Assembly (NCBI GenBank): GCA_963519305.1
Contig: CAUQMS010000006.1
Coordinates: 139,510 to 203,509, forward strand
Direction: 5' to 3'
Length of the DNA: 64,000 nt
Source: Ewingella sp963519305
GTDB taxonomy: Bacteria; Pseudomonadota; Gammaproteobacteria; Enterobacterales; Enterobacteriaceae
Shown: positions 1-8,015 of the stretch, one piece after another
Layout: the number at the start of each line of letters is the position of its first letter
How positions within the stretch are numbered: the first letter of the stretch is position 1
Notes under the pieces: model-generated
The model's database searches: none
The model's input: the letters and a program-made list of their open reading frames with translations, nothing else
Told to the model about the DNA's origin: nothing
Position numbers and translations under genes: made by a program

Positions 1-1
1 A

Positions 2-778
2 TATGTGCTGATCGGCAACAGTTACCATGAGGCCGAGAAAGAGCGTCACGCCATAGAAGTGCTGATCCGCCAGCGCTGTAACGCGCTGATTGTGCATGCA
101 AAAGCTCTGGGTGATGACGAACTTTCTCGCTTTCTGGATCAGGTGCCAGGCATGGTGCTGGTTAACCGCGTGATCCCCGGTTATGAGCACCGCTGCGTAT
201 CGCTTAATAACGTCGTGGGTGCCGAAATGGCGACGCGGCTGCTGCTGTCGCAGGGGCATCAGCGCATCGGTTACATCGGTTCTAATCACGGTATTGAAGA
301 CGAATTACAGCGCCATCAGGGTTATCTGGCCGCGATGACGCAGGACGCGTCAGCACCAATGACGCAGACACGTCAGCCGCCGCCGGAAAGCTGGCGTGCG
401 CAGGGTTCGCCGGACCTGCAGGGCGGGGAAGCGGCGATGGTGGAGCTGTTGGGCCGCAACCTGCATCTGAGCGCGATTTTCGCCTACAACGACGCGATGG
501 CCGCGGGGGCGCTGGCGGTGCTGAAAGAAAACGGTATCAATGTTCCACAGGATTTTTCACTGGTTGGATTCGACGATATCCCTATTGCACGCTACACCAG
601 CCCGAAATTGACGACGGTTCGCTATCCGATTGTTTCTATGGCGACATTAGCCACTGAATTAGCGCTGAAAGGGGCCGCAAACCAGCTGGTGGCGGGGGTG
701 TCGCACTGTTTCATGCCCACGCTGGTCAGGCGTCACTCCGTGGCACCCTGGCAAAATGTGGCACCGGTCACTTATTGA
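2..778 (+). CDS. galS: LacI/GalR-family transcriptional regulator GalS (3' part)
   Basis: The gene enters from the left edge, so the N-terminal helix-turn-helix is missing and about 258 C-terminal residues remain of a family length near 346. What is visible is the periplasmic-binding-protein-like effector domain, with the typical GalR/GalS motifs AIFAYNDAMAAGAL and FSLVGFDDIPIARYTSPKLTT near the C-terminus. It should be a cytoplasmic dimeric repressor that senses D-galactose and controls the adjacent mgl operon. It is called GalS rather than GalR from its position directly upstream of mglB, with a GalR/S-type operator and a CRP site in the gap. Expression is probably also CRP-dependent and autoregulated, but its own promoter lies outside the window. 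Confidence 0.88.
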   Translation, partial: YVLIGNSYHEAEKERHAIEVLIRQRCNALIVHAKALGDDELSRFLDQVPGMVLVNRVIPGYEHRCVSLNNVVGAEMATRLLLSQGHQRIGYIGSNHGIEDELQRHQGYLAAMTQDASAPMTQTRQPPPESWRAQGSPDLQGGEAAMVELLGRNLHLSAIFAYNDAMAAGALAVLKENGINVPQDFSLVGFDDIPIARYTSPKLTTVRYPIVSMATLATELALKGAANQLVAGVSHCFMPTLVRRHSVAPWQNVAPVTY

Positions 779-790
779 TTAAATAACGCC

Positions 791-806
791 GTGTAACCGT
801 TTTCAA
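791..806 (+). promoter_or_regulatory. GalR/GalS operator of the mgl operon
   Basis: GTGTAACCGTTTTCAA matches the 16-bp GalR/GalS operator consensus GTGTAANCGNTTNCAC at all but the last position. Its centre is about 59.5 bp upstream of the start site predicted from the -10 element at 846-851, the position expected for a repressor acting with CRP at mgl. Confidence 0.75.
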
Positions 807-808
807 TC

Positions 809-824
809 TGTGAGAACTTTCACA
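809..824 (+). promoter_or_regulatory. CRP site of the mglB promoter
   Basis: TGTGAGAACTTTCACA is a perfect TGTGA-N6-TCACA CRP palindrome. Its centre lies 41.5 bp before the predicted start site near 858, which is class II activation geometry. Confidence 0.82.
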
Positions 825-845
825 GTTTATTAACATTGGCACCAT

Positions 846-851
846 TATGAT
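846..851 (+). promoter_or_regulatory. -10 element of the mglB promoter
   Basis: TATGAT lies 22 bp after the end of the CRP palindrome with no good -35 box, as is usual for class II CRP promoters. The implied start is near 858, giving an mglB leader of about 170 nt. Confidence 0.6.
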
Positions 852-1028
852 TCATTCGTTTTCTACATGATTCAGTTTTGTCCGACCTACCGGACAGGTT
901 TCACAGCGAGTCAGGAAGTCAGACGTCAAGGAAGGCAGGCACCGCAGGATTGTTGAGGCGCGGACGCACTGCTCCCGCATGGATTGCCGGTGCCACACTC
1001 TGTACACCCTACATAACCGGAGATACAA

Positions 1029-2027
1029 ATGAATAAGAAGGTCTTCACCCTGGCTACTCTGGCTGCAAGTATGATGTTTGGCGCTGCCGCCCATGCTGCT
1101 GATACTAAAATCGGTGTCACTATTTACAAATATGATGACAACTTCATGTCTGTCGTGCGTAAAGCCATCGAGAAAGATGCGAAAGCGTCTCCTGGTGTGC
1201 AACTGCTGATGAATGACTCGCAAAACAGCCAGTCCACCCAGAATGATCAGGTAGACGTCATGCTGGCAAAAGGCGTTAAAGCACTGGCAATCAACCTGGT
1301 TGACCCGGCTGCGGCCCCTGTGATTATCGAGAAAGCCCGCGGCGCTGGCATTCCGGTTGTTTTCTATAACAAAGAGCCGTCCCGTAAAGATCTGGACAGC
1401 TATGACAAGGCTTACTACGTCGGTACCGACTCTAAAGAGTCTGGCATTATCCAGGGCGAACTGATTGCTAAGCATTGGAAAGCCACACCAGCCTGGGACC
1501 TGAACAAAGATGGCGTGATCCAGTACGTGCTGATCAAAGGCGAACCGGGCCACCCGGATGCTGAAGCGCGTACCAAGTACGTTGTCAGCACCCTTAATGG
1601 TAAAGAAGGCCTGAAAACTCAACAGCTGCAACTTGATACCGCCATGTGGGATACCGCACAGGCGAAAGACAAGATGGATGCCTGGTTGTCTGGTCCAAAC
1701 GCTGACAAAATCGAAGTGGTTATCGCTAACAACGATGCGATGGCAATGGGTGCGGTAGAAGCACTGAAATCTCATAACAAATCCAGCATTCCGGTCTTCG
1801 GTGTGGATGCGTTGCCAGAAGCGCTGGCACTGGTGAAATCTGGCGCAATGGCCGGTACCGTGCTTAACGATGCTGACAATCAGGCGAAAGCGACCTTCGA
1901 TCTGGCGAAAAACCTGGCTGACGGCAAACCTGCTGCCGATGGCACCAAATGGAAAATTGAAAACAAAGTGGTACGTATTCCTTACGTAGCCGTAGATCAA
2001 TCTAACTTATCTAACTTTGTTAAATAA
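1029..2027 (+). CDS. mglB: Galactose/methyl-galactoside ABC transporter, periplasmic binding protein
   Basis: This 332-residue protein has the same length as E. coli MglB and binds D-galactose and D-glucose in the periplasm for MglAC, also serving as a chemoreceptor ligand carrier for Trg. It begins with a Sec signal peptide (MNKK, hydrophobic core, AHA-A cleavage site at about residue 23). The calcium-binding loop DLNKDGVIQ is present near residue 157, and the sugar-pocket stretches VIANNDAMAMGA and VFGVDALPEAL are intact. The ATG at 1029 follows a CCGGAG ribosome-binding site. It is the first gene of mglBAC and is separated from mglA by about 230 nt containing a stable hairpin, consistent with the binding protein being made in excess of the membrane components. 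Control by GalS and CRP is indicated by the sites upstream. Confidence 0.97.
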   Translation: MNKKVFTLATLAASMMFGAAAHAADTKIGVTIYKYDDNFMSVVRKAIEKDAKASPGVQLLMNDSQNSQSTQNDQVDVMLAKGVKALAINLVDPAAAPVIIEKARGAGIPVVFYNKEPSRKDLDSYDKAYYVGTDSKESGIIQGELIAKHWKATPAWDLNKDGVIQYVLIKGEPGHPDAEARTKYVVSTLNGKEGLKTQQLQLDTAMWDTAQAKDKMDAWLSGPNADKIEVVIANNDAMAMGAVEALKSHNKSSIPVFGVDALPEALALVKSGAMAGTVLNDADNQAKATFDLAKNLADGKPAADGTKWKIENKVVRIPYVAVDQSNLSNFVK

Positions 2028-2179
2028 TTCAGAGAATACGGACAGACAAGAAAATAGCTAAATATATAGCTAAGTAGTGGCATTAATAAGAAGTGAAAGT
2101 GAAATCTGATTTTATGAAGGGTTTCACAAATAGAGTTGAACGACGTTAATACCTGCTAACAGGACGTTATGTCGAAAAC

Positions 2180-2201
2180 GCCGGTCAGTTTACTGACCGG
2201 C
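2180..2201 (+). other. Intercistronic hairpin mglB-mglA
   Basis: GCCGGTCAG-TTTA-CTGACCGGC forms a perfect 9-bp stem with a 4-nt loop, followed by CGTTTTGAC. The T tract is short, so it may act as a partial terminator or as a 3' stabiliser that keeps mglB mRNA more abundant than mglAC. Confidence 0.55.
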
Positions 2202-2260
2202 CGTTTTGACGATATCAGGAATTAATATCTCAGTTTTTTTATCTTTTGCCTGGTACAACT

Positions 2261-3811
2261 ATGGCCGATATGAATAGCCCTGACAAAACATTGTCTGATA
2301 AAAACAGCGAGCAACCCCGCGAGTTTTTGCTGGAAATGAGTGGTATTAATAAATCATTTCCTGGCGTCAAGGCACTCGACAATGTGAATCTAAAAGTTCG
2401 CCCGCACTCTATTCATGCCCTGATGGGCGAGAATGGCGCGGGGAAATCCACGTTATTAAAATGCCTGTTTGGTATTTACAGCAAAGATTCCGGCACCATT
2501 TTATTTCAGGGGCAGGAAATTAATTTTAAAAGTTCGAAAGAGGCACTTGAACAGGGCGTGTCGATGGTTCATCAGGAATTAAACCTGGTGCTCCAGCGTA
2601 CCGTCATGGACAACATGTGGCTCGGGCGTTACCCGACCAAAGGTTTCTTCGTCGATCAGGACAAGATGTATCGCGACACCAAAGCCATTTTTGACGAGCT
2701 GGACATTGATATCGATCCGCGCGAGAAAGTCGGCAAGCTGTCCGTTTCCCAGATGCAGATGATTGAAATTGCTAAAGCTTTCTCCTATAACGCGAAAATC
2801 GTGATTATGGATGAGCCGACGTCATCATTGACCGAAAAAGAGGTCAACCATCTGTTCACCATCATCCGCAAGCTGAAAGATCGTGGCTGCGGCATTGTGT
2901 ATATCTCGCACAAGATGGAAGAAATTTTCCAGCTGTGTGATGAGATAACGATTTTGCGCGATGGTCAGTGGATTATTTCCCAGACGCTGGAAGGCCTCGA
3001 CATGGATAAAATTATCTCCATGATGGTGGGCCGTTCCCTCAGCCAGCGTTTTCCGGATCGCCTGAATGTACCGGGAGAGGTCATTCTTGAAGTCCGAAAT
3101 CTGACGTCGCTGCGCCAGCCTTCTATCCGTGATATCTCCTTTGATCTGCATAAAGGTGAGATTCTGGGGATTGCCGGTCTGGTCGGTGCCAAGCGTACTG
3201 ACATTGTGGAAACCCTGTTTGGTATCCGCGAGAAAGTGGCTGGCACTATCAAACTGCACGGCAAGAAGATTAATAACCACAGCGCTAACGAAGCCATTAA
3301 CCACGGCTTTGCCTTAGTGACCGAAGAGCGCCGTTCTACCGGTATTTATGCCTATCTGGACATTGGCTTTAACTCGCTGATTTCCAATATCCGTAATTAC
3401 AAAAATAAAATGGGCCTGCTCGACGTTGGCCGCATGAAGAGCGATACCCAATGGGTTATCGATGCAATGCGGGTAAAAACGCCGGGGCACCGCACCAGTA
3501 TTGGTTCGCTCTCCGGGGGAAATCAGCAAAAAGTGATTATCGGCCGCTGGCTATTAACTCAGCCGGAAATCTTAATGCTGGATGAACCAACACGCGGTAT
3601 CGACGTGGGCGCGAAGTTCGAAATTTATCAGTTAATCACCGAGCTGGCGAAAAAAGAGAAAGGGATCATTATTATCTCTTCCGAAATGCCAGAGCTTCTG
3701 GGAATTACAGACAGAATATTGGTTATGAGCAATGGACAGGTTGCGGGAATTGTTGACACCAAAACAACTTCGCAGAATGAAATCTTACGCCTTGCATCCT
3801 TGCACCTCTAA
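2261..3811 (+). CDS. mglA: Galactose/methyl-galactoside ABC transporter, ATP-binding protein
   Basis: MglA is the fused double-ATPase of the MglABC importer and acts on the cytoplasmic face of the inner membrane. The first nucleotide-binding domain has a classical Walker A GENGAGKST (about residues 57-65) and Walker B VIMDEPTSSL. The second has the degenerate P-loop GLVGAKRTD, signature LSGGNQQK and Walker B LMLDEPTRGID, the asymmetry typical of CUT2 sugar importers. I start it at the ATG at 2261 (516 aa). An in-frame TTG at 2246 and an ATG at 2270 are alternatives, and none has a strong Shine-Dalgarno. The first 20 residues differ from E. coli (506 aa), while the rest is nearly identical. 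mglC follows 18 nt downstream. Confidence 0.95.
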   Translation: MADMNSPDKTLSDKNSEQPREFLLEMSGINKSFPGVKALDNVNLKVRPHSIHALMGENGAGKSTLLKCLFGIYSKDSGTILFQGQEINFKSSKEALEQGVSMVHQELNLVLQRTVMDNMWLGRYPTKGFFVDQDKMYRDTKAIFDELDIDIDPREKVGKLSVSQMQMIEIAKAFSYNAKIVIMDEPTSSLTEKEVNHLFTIIRKLKDRGCGIVYISHKMEEIFQLCDEITILRDGQWIISQTLEGLDMDKIISMMVGRSLSQRFPDRLNVPGEVILEVRNLTSLRQPSIRDISFDLHKGEILGIAGLVGAKRTDIVETLFGIREKVAGTIKLHGKKINNHSANEAINHGFALVTEERRSTGIYAYLDIGFNSLISNIRNYKNKMGLLDVGRMKSDTQWVIDAMRVKTPGHRTSIGSLSGGNQQKVIIGRWLLTQPEILMLDEPTRGIDVGAKFEIYQLITELAKKEKGIIIISSEMPELLGITDRILVMSNGQVAGIVDTKTTSQNEILRLASLHL

Positions 3812-3829
3812 TTTTTAAGGGTTCTTATT

Positions 3830-4840
3830 ATGAAAGCATTAAATAAGAAAAGTATGCTCACTTATTTAAAAGAGGGCGGGATTTATGTGGTGTTGCTGGT
3901 ATTACTGGCAATTATTATTATCCAGGATCCAAGCTTCCTGAGTCTGATCAACTTAGGTAACATTCTTACCCAGTCCTCCGTGCGCGTTATTATTGCACTG
4001 GGCGTTGCGGGGCTGATTGTCACGCAGGGTACGGATCTGTCTGCCGGGCGTCAGGTCGGTCTGGCAGCGGTGGTTGCGGCCACCATGTTGCAGGCGATGG
4101 ACAACGTGAACAAGGTCTTCCCGAATCTGGAAGTGGTACCTATTCCGCTGGTTATTCTGACGGTCTGTATTATTGGTGCGCTGATTGGCTTGCTCAACGG
4201 CATTATTATCGCCTACCTGAACGTGACGCCTTTCATTACCACGTTAGGTACCATGATTATCGTTTACGGCATTAACTCGCTGTATTACGACTATGTGGGC
4301 TCATCGCCGGTCGCCGGTTTCGACCCTGGTTTCTCACATTTCGCACAGGGCTTTATTCAGATTGGCGGCCTGAAGCTTTCATTCATTACCTTCTACGCGC
4401 TGATAGCCATTGGGTTCGTCTGGGTACTGTGGAATAAAACCCGCTTTGGTAAAAATATCTTCGCCATCGGCGGTAACCCTGAAGCGGCAAAAGTGTCCGG
4501 CGTTAACGTACCGTTAAACCTGATTATGATTTATGCCCTGTCAGGCGTGTTCTACGCCTTCGGCGGTTTGCTGGAAGCGGGGCGTATCGGCAGTGCCACC
4601 AACAACCTCGGCTTTATGTATGAACTTGACGCTATCGCAGCCTGTGTGGTCGGCGGTGTGTCGTTTGCGGGGGGCGTGGGTTCCGTCGCCGGTGTCGTAA
4701 CCGGGGTACTGATCTTCACCGTTATCAACTACGGCTTGACGTACATCGGTGTGAATCCGTACTGGCAGTACATCATCAAGGGTTCGATCATTATCTTTGC
4801 CGTGGCGCTGGATTCCCTGAAATACGCGAAGAAAAAGTAA
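3830..4840 (+). CDS. mglC: Galactose/methyl-galactoside ABC transporter, permease
   Basis: This 336-residue polytopic inner-membrane protein is of the RbsC/MglC family and matches the E. coli length. Hydrophobic segments run through the protein (for example VVLLVLLAIIIIQD, IIALGVAGLIVTQGTDLSAG, IIVYGINSLYY), and the conserved cytoplasmic loop GGNPEAAKVSGV that contacts MglA is present near residue 222. It forms the galactose channel with two MglA sites. The ATG follows an AAGGG ribosome-binding site. It ends the operon and is followed by a strong bidirectional terminator. Confidence 0.96.
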   Translation: MKALNKKSMLTYLKEGGIYVVLLVLLAIIIIQDPSFLSLINLGNILTQSSVRVIIALGVAGLIVTQGTDLSAGRQVGLAAVVAATMLQAMDNVNKVFPNLEVVPIPLVILTVCIIGALIGLLNGIIIAYLNVTPFITTLGTMIIVYGINSLYYDYVGSSPVAGFDPGFSHFAQGFIQIGGLKLSFITFYALIAIGFVWVLWNKTRFGKNIFAIGGNPEAAKVSGVNVPLNLIMIYALSGVFYAFGGLLEAGRIGSATNNLGFMYELDAIAACVVGGVSFAGGVGSVAGVVTGVLIFTVINYGLTYIGVNPYWQYIIKGSIIIFAVALDSLKYAKKK

Positions 4841-4873
4841 TCGGATAAGCATTGTGAAGGATTGAGAGTACGT

Positions 4874-4897
4874 AAAAGGGCGCTTCGGCGCCCTTTT
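4874..4897. terminator. Bidirectional terminator mglC / sanA
   Basis: AAAAGGGCGC-TTCG-GCGCCCTTTT is a 10-bp stem with a UUCG-type loop between convergent mglC (plus) and sanA (minus), with a T tract in both directions. Confidence 0.88.
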
Positions 4898-4909
4898 GCA
4901 TTACAGAGA

Positions 4910-5845
4910 TTAATGAGTGAAGGGACGTGACTGGGAGAATGGATTCCTGCCGGGCTCCGTTCGCGCGGGGGCGGGCGGAGGCGTGGCCTCTTCGGTGTCA
5001 TCCTGTTCTGCATCGCTGGCGTCTTGTTCGGCTTTGATTCTGGCGGCTTCATCCGCGGCGGCCTTAGCAGCAGCTTTGTCGGCGTCAGCCTTCAGCTGCG
5101 CGGCTTTGGCAATGGCGGCTTTCTTCTCATCGGCCAGACGCTGCTGTAATACCAGCAGCTGCTCCGGCGTCACCGCAGGGTATCCCTGAGCATCATCGGG
5201 AATATGATGTACGGCCGGGATCGGAATAAGCGGGCCGAGGAAGCGCGGCTCACGTTTAAGAATATAGAGATCCGTCAGCGCGCCGAGGCGGGCAAAAATT
5301 TCGCGCACGCGCACGGTCATGATGTCTTTCGGTGACGGAACGGCAAAACACTGCGCCTGAATTCCCATATGCAGCGCAATATAAAGCGCACGCTCACAGT
5401 GGAAACGCTGGGTGATGATAATGAAGTCGTTGGTGTCGAATACTTTACGGGTGCGCACGATGGAGTCCAGCGTACGGAACCCGGCGTAGTCGAGCACGAT
5501 ATCACTGGCAGGAATGCCCGCCGCCATCAGGTCACGGCGCATGGTCATCGGTTCGTTATAACTTTGCTGGGCATTATCTCCGCTCAGCAAAAGGTATTTT
5601 ACCTTGCCGCTGTTATAGGCATTGATTGCCCCCTGAATGCGGTAGAGGTAATACTGGTTCGGTACGCCGGTGCGGTAATATTTCGCTGTGCCGAGCACAA
5701 CGCCGACCTGACGGTGAGGTAACTCCTGCACCTCATCATAGATATAATCTTTGGTTTTCCAGCTCATCCACCGGTCAAGCCCAATAGCCACAACCAGCAT
5801 CAATACAACGATGCCGGTGAAGCCTACTATGAGCCTTTTAAACAT
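4910..5845 (-). CDS. sanA: SanA family envelope protein (DUF218) with extended C-terminal tail
   Basis: Residues 1-235 match SanA, the inner-membrane protein first linked to vancomycin exclusion at high temperature: one N-terminal membrane segment (IVGFTGIVVLMLVVAIGL), then WMSWKT, VGVVLGTAKYYRTGVPNQYY, LLLSGDN and DFIIITQRFHCERALYIALHMG, characteristic of the DUF218/YdcF fold. E. coli SanA is 239 residues and ends just after the TPEQLL motif. Here the protein continues about 76 residues: an Ala/Lys-rich predicted coiled-coil stretch, then an acidic run (DAEQDDTEEA) and a Pro-rich end (TPPPAPARTEPG). The exact role of SanA is unsettled; envelope integrity is the usual view. It stands alone between the mgl terminator and the maeA terminator. 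Confidence 0.9.
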   Translation of the reverse strand: MFKRLIVGFTGIVVLMLVVAIGLDRWMSWKTKDYIYDEVQELPHRQVGVVLGTAKYYRTGVPNQYYLYRIQGAINAYNSGKVKYLLLSGDNAQQSYNEPMTMRRDLMAAGIPASDIVLDYAGFRTLDSIVRTRKVFDTNDFIIITQRFHCERALYIALHMGIQAQCFAVPSPKDIMTVRVREIFARLGALTDLYILKREPRFLGPLIPIPAVHHIPDDAQGYPAVTPEQLLVLQQRLADEKKAAIAKAAQLKADADKAAAKAAADEAARIKAEQDASDAEQDDTEEATPPPAPARTEPGRNPFSQSRPFTH

Positions 5846-6013
5846 GGAGATGCCCCGTGTGGAGTTGAACGCTGGAAATCAGGGCTTCAAGGCTACTTGA
5901 CCTGCGTGAACCATGCAATAAGCACAAAGCCCGATCTTGGAGCATCGTAGGAATTTTCGGCAGTTTTCAGTCAATTACTTGAGATTTTGGAACCGCCGCC
6001 GTATTTTTTGCAT

Positions 6014-6045
6014 AAAAAAGGGCCAGTGTCTGCAGACATTGGCCC
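6014..6045 (-). terminator. Rho-independent terminator of maeA
   Basis: On the minus strand an 11-bp stem (one G-U pair) with a TGCA loop at 6020-6045 is followed by TTTTTTAT. It lies 30 nt beyond the maeA stop. Confidence 0.85.
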
Positions 6046-6074
6046 TGATCAATATACTTAAAAACGCGCCCTAG

Positions 6075-7772
6075 TTAGAAAGAGGTGCGTTTGTAATCAC
6101 GGTATTGAGGTGCCCAGAAGTTGTGTTCGATGGCTTTCGACAGCGCATCCTCCGAGGTCACCATTGCCACACCCTGCAACTGTGCGGCTTTACCCACTTC
6201 CATCGCGATGCATTTTGAGACGCCCTGAATATCATCCACATCCGGCAGCAGTGAACCCACGCCGTCGGTGGCCAGCGGTGAACATTCTGCCAGCGCACGG
6301 CTGGCGGCCATCAGCATCCCGTCGGTAACGCGGGTTGCGCCTGAAGCCACAACGGCCAGACCAATACCCGGGAAGATATAGGAGTTATTGCACTGGGCAA
6401 TCGGGTAGACCTGACCTTTGTAATGCACCGGCGCGAACGGGCTGCCGGTCGCGACCAGCGCAGCACCGTCGGTCCAGTTGATGATATCAGCCGGTTGTGC
6501 TTCAACGCGTGAAGTCGGGTTGCTCAGTGGCATAACAATCGGGCGCGCGCAGTGCTTGTGCATCTCGCGGATCAGCTCTTCGGTAAACAGCCCCGGTTGT
6601 CCTGATACACCAATCAGCACGGTCGGTTTGGCATAGCGAACGACATCCAGCAGGGAGATGCTGTCGTTATTCAGCCCCCAGACGCTGAGATTGGCGCTTT
6701 TTTGCGTCAGTTTGCTTTGGAAATCGAGCAGGTTAGGCAGTTTGTCGGTCAGCAGGCCGAATCTGTCCACCATAAAGACGCGGGCGCGTGCTTCTTCTTC
6801 GCTCAGCCCTTCGGATTTCATCTGCGCAATGATCTGCTCAGCGATGCCGCAACCGGCAGAACCGGCACCGAGGAAGGTCACCGTCTGATCACGCAGGCGG
6901 CTGCCAGCGGCTTTACAGGCGGCAATCAGGCTGCCGAGCGTGACGGACGCCGTACCCTGAATATCATCGTTGAAACAGCACAGCTCGTCGCGATAGCGGG
7001 TCAGAAGCGGCATGGCGTTTTTCTGCGCGAAGTCCTCGAACTGCAACAGGACGTTAGGCCAGCGCACTTTAACGGCTTCGATGAACTGGTCAACAAAGGC
7101 GTAATACTCATCGCCGGTGATACGCGGGTGACGCCAGCCCATGTAGAGCGGGTCATTGAGCAGCTGCGGATTGTTGGTACCGGCGTCCAGCACGACAGGC
7201 AGGGTGTAAGCCGGGCTGATGCCGCCACAGGCGGTATAGAGCGACAGCTTACCAATCGGAATGCCCATTCCGCCGATGCCCTGATCGCCCAGGCCCAGAA
7301 TGCGTTCGCCGTCGGTTACGACCACCACTTTAACGTGCTGTTTGGTGGCGTTCTGTAACATGTCGTCGATGTGCGCGCGGTTCGGATAAGAGATAAACAG
7401 ACCGCGTGCGCGGCGGTAGATATCAGAGAAATGCTCGCAGGCTTCGCCCACGGTCGGGGTGTAGATCACCGGCATCATTTCACTGAGATGGGAGTCAATC
7501 AGGCGGTAAAACAGGGTTTCGTTGGTGTCCTGAATATTACGCAGATAGATGTGTTTATCGATATCGGTTTTGAAATCCTGAAACTGACGGTAGGCGCGTT
7601 CTGCTTGTTCTTCTATGGTTTCAACGGCTTCCGGCAACAGCCCATGCAAGTTGAAGTTGCTGCGCTCTTCCTCGGTGAAGGCACTGCCTTTGTTGAGCAG
7701 CGGGAATTCCAGCAGGATCGGACCAGCGTGCGGGATATACAGCGGGCGTTTACTCTCGTATTCAAGTTCCAT
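6075..7772 (-). CDS. maeA: NAD-dependent malic enzyme (malate dehydrogenase, oxaloacetate-decarboxylating)
   Basis: MaeA converts L-malate and NAD+ to pyruvate, CO2 and NADH in the cytosol and links the TCA cycle to pyruvate during growth on C4 acids. From the ATG at 7772 the protein is 565 residues, exactly the E. coli length, and begins MELEYESKRPLYIP like its relatives. A GTG at 7823 would add 17 residues (582 aa) that have no counterpart in E. coli. Diagnostic motifs are MMPVIYTPTVGEACEHF, GLGDQGIGGMGIPIGKL (malate and metal site), FNDDIQGTASV and the Rossmann motif FLGAGSAGCGIAEQI. It sits between sanA and cdd, which are adjacent in E. coli, where maeA lies far away near 33 min. It appears monocistronic. 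Confidence 0.95.
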   Translation of the reverse strand: MELEYESKRPLYIPHAGPILLEFPLLNKGSAFTEEERSNFNLHGLLPEAVETIEEQAERAYRQFQDFKTDIDKHIYLRNIQDTNETLFYRLIDSHLSEMMPVIYTPTVGEACEHFSDIYRRARGLFISYPNRAHIDDMLQNATKQHVKVVVVTDGERILGLGDQGIGGMGIPIGKLSLYTACGGISPAYTLPVVLDAGTNNPQLLNDPLYMGWRHPRITGDEYYAFVDQFIEAVKVRWPNVLLQFEDFAQKNAMPLLTRYRDELCCFNDDIQGTASVTLGSLIAACKAAGSRLRDQTVTFLGAGSAGCGIAEQIIAQMKSEGLSEEEARARVFMVDRFGLLTDKLPNLLDFQSKLTQKSANLSVWGLNNDSISLLDVVRYAKPTVLIGVSGQPGLFTEELIREMHKHCARPIVMPLSNPTSRVEAQPADIINWTDGAALVATGSPFAPVHYKGQVYPIAQCNNSYIFPGIGLAVVASGATRVTDGMLMAASRALAECSPLATDGVGSLLPDVDDIQGVSKCIAMEVGKAAQLQGVAMVTSEDALSKAIEHNFWAPQYRDYKRTSF

Positions 7773-7973
7773 GATTTTACTCTTCAGGCTCTCGGAGCGG
7801 GTGGCTGATTTCTTAGTATTCACTATGTTAGGAAGCTGATCCTAAGAGAATAAGTAAATATGTACAGTATTTGTTATCAGGCTATGACCAAAGGCCGGGA
7901 ATTTGTGATTTATGTCGGATTTATGAAAGAAGGGTAACAATGGGAAAGAGGGATTTCAAATCAGGGCGCATTA

Positions 7974-7996
7974 ACGGGCAGAGTTTAACCGCCCGT
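7974..7996 (-). terminator. Possible terminator of cdd
   Basis: ACGGGC and GCCCGT form a 6-bp stem around an 11-nt loop just beyond the cdd stop. The downstream side on the minus strand (TTAATG) is only weakly T-rich, so this is tentative. Confidence 0.35.
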
Positions 7997-8015
7997 CAAT
8001 GTTTCGAACAGAAGC

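Noticed and set aside
852..2000. 382-codon open frame on the minus strand opposite mglB
   Set aside because: It lies wholly antisense to a gene with a certain identity; its length is a by-product of the codon bias of mglB, and it shows no recognisable domain.
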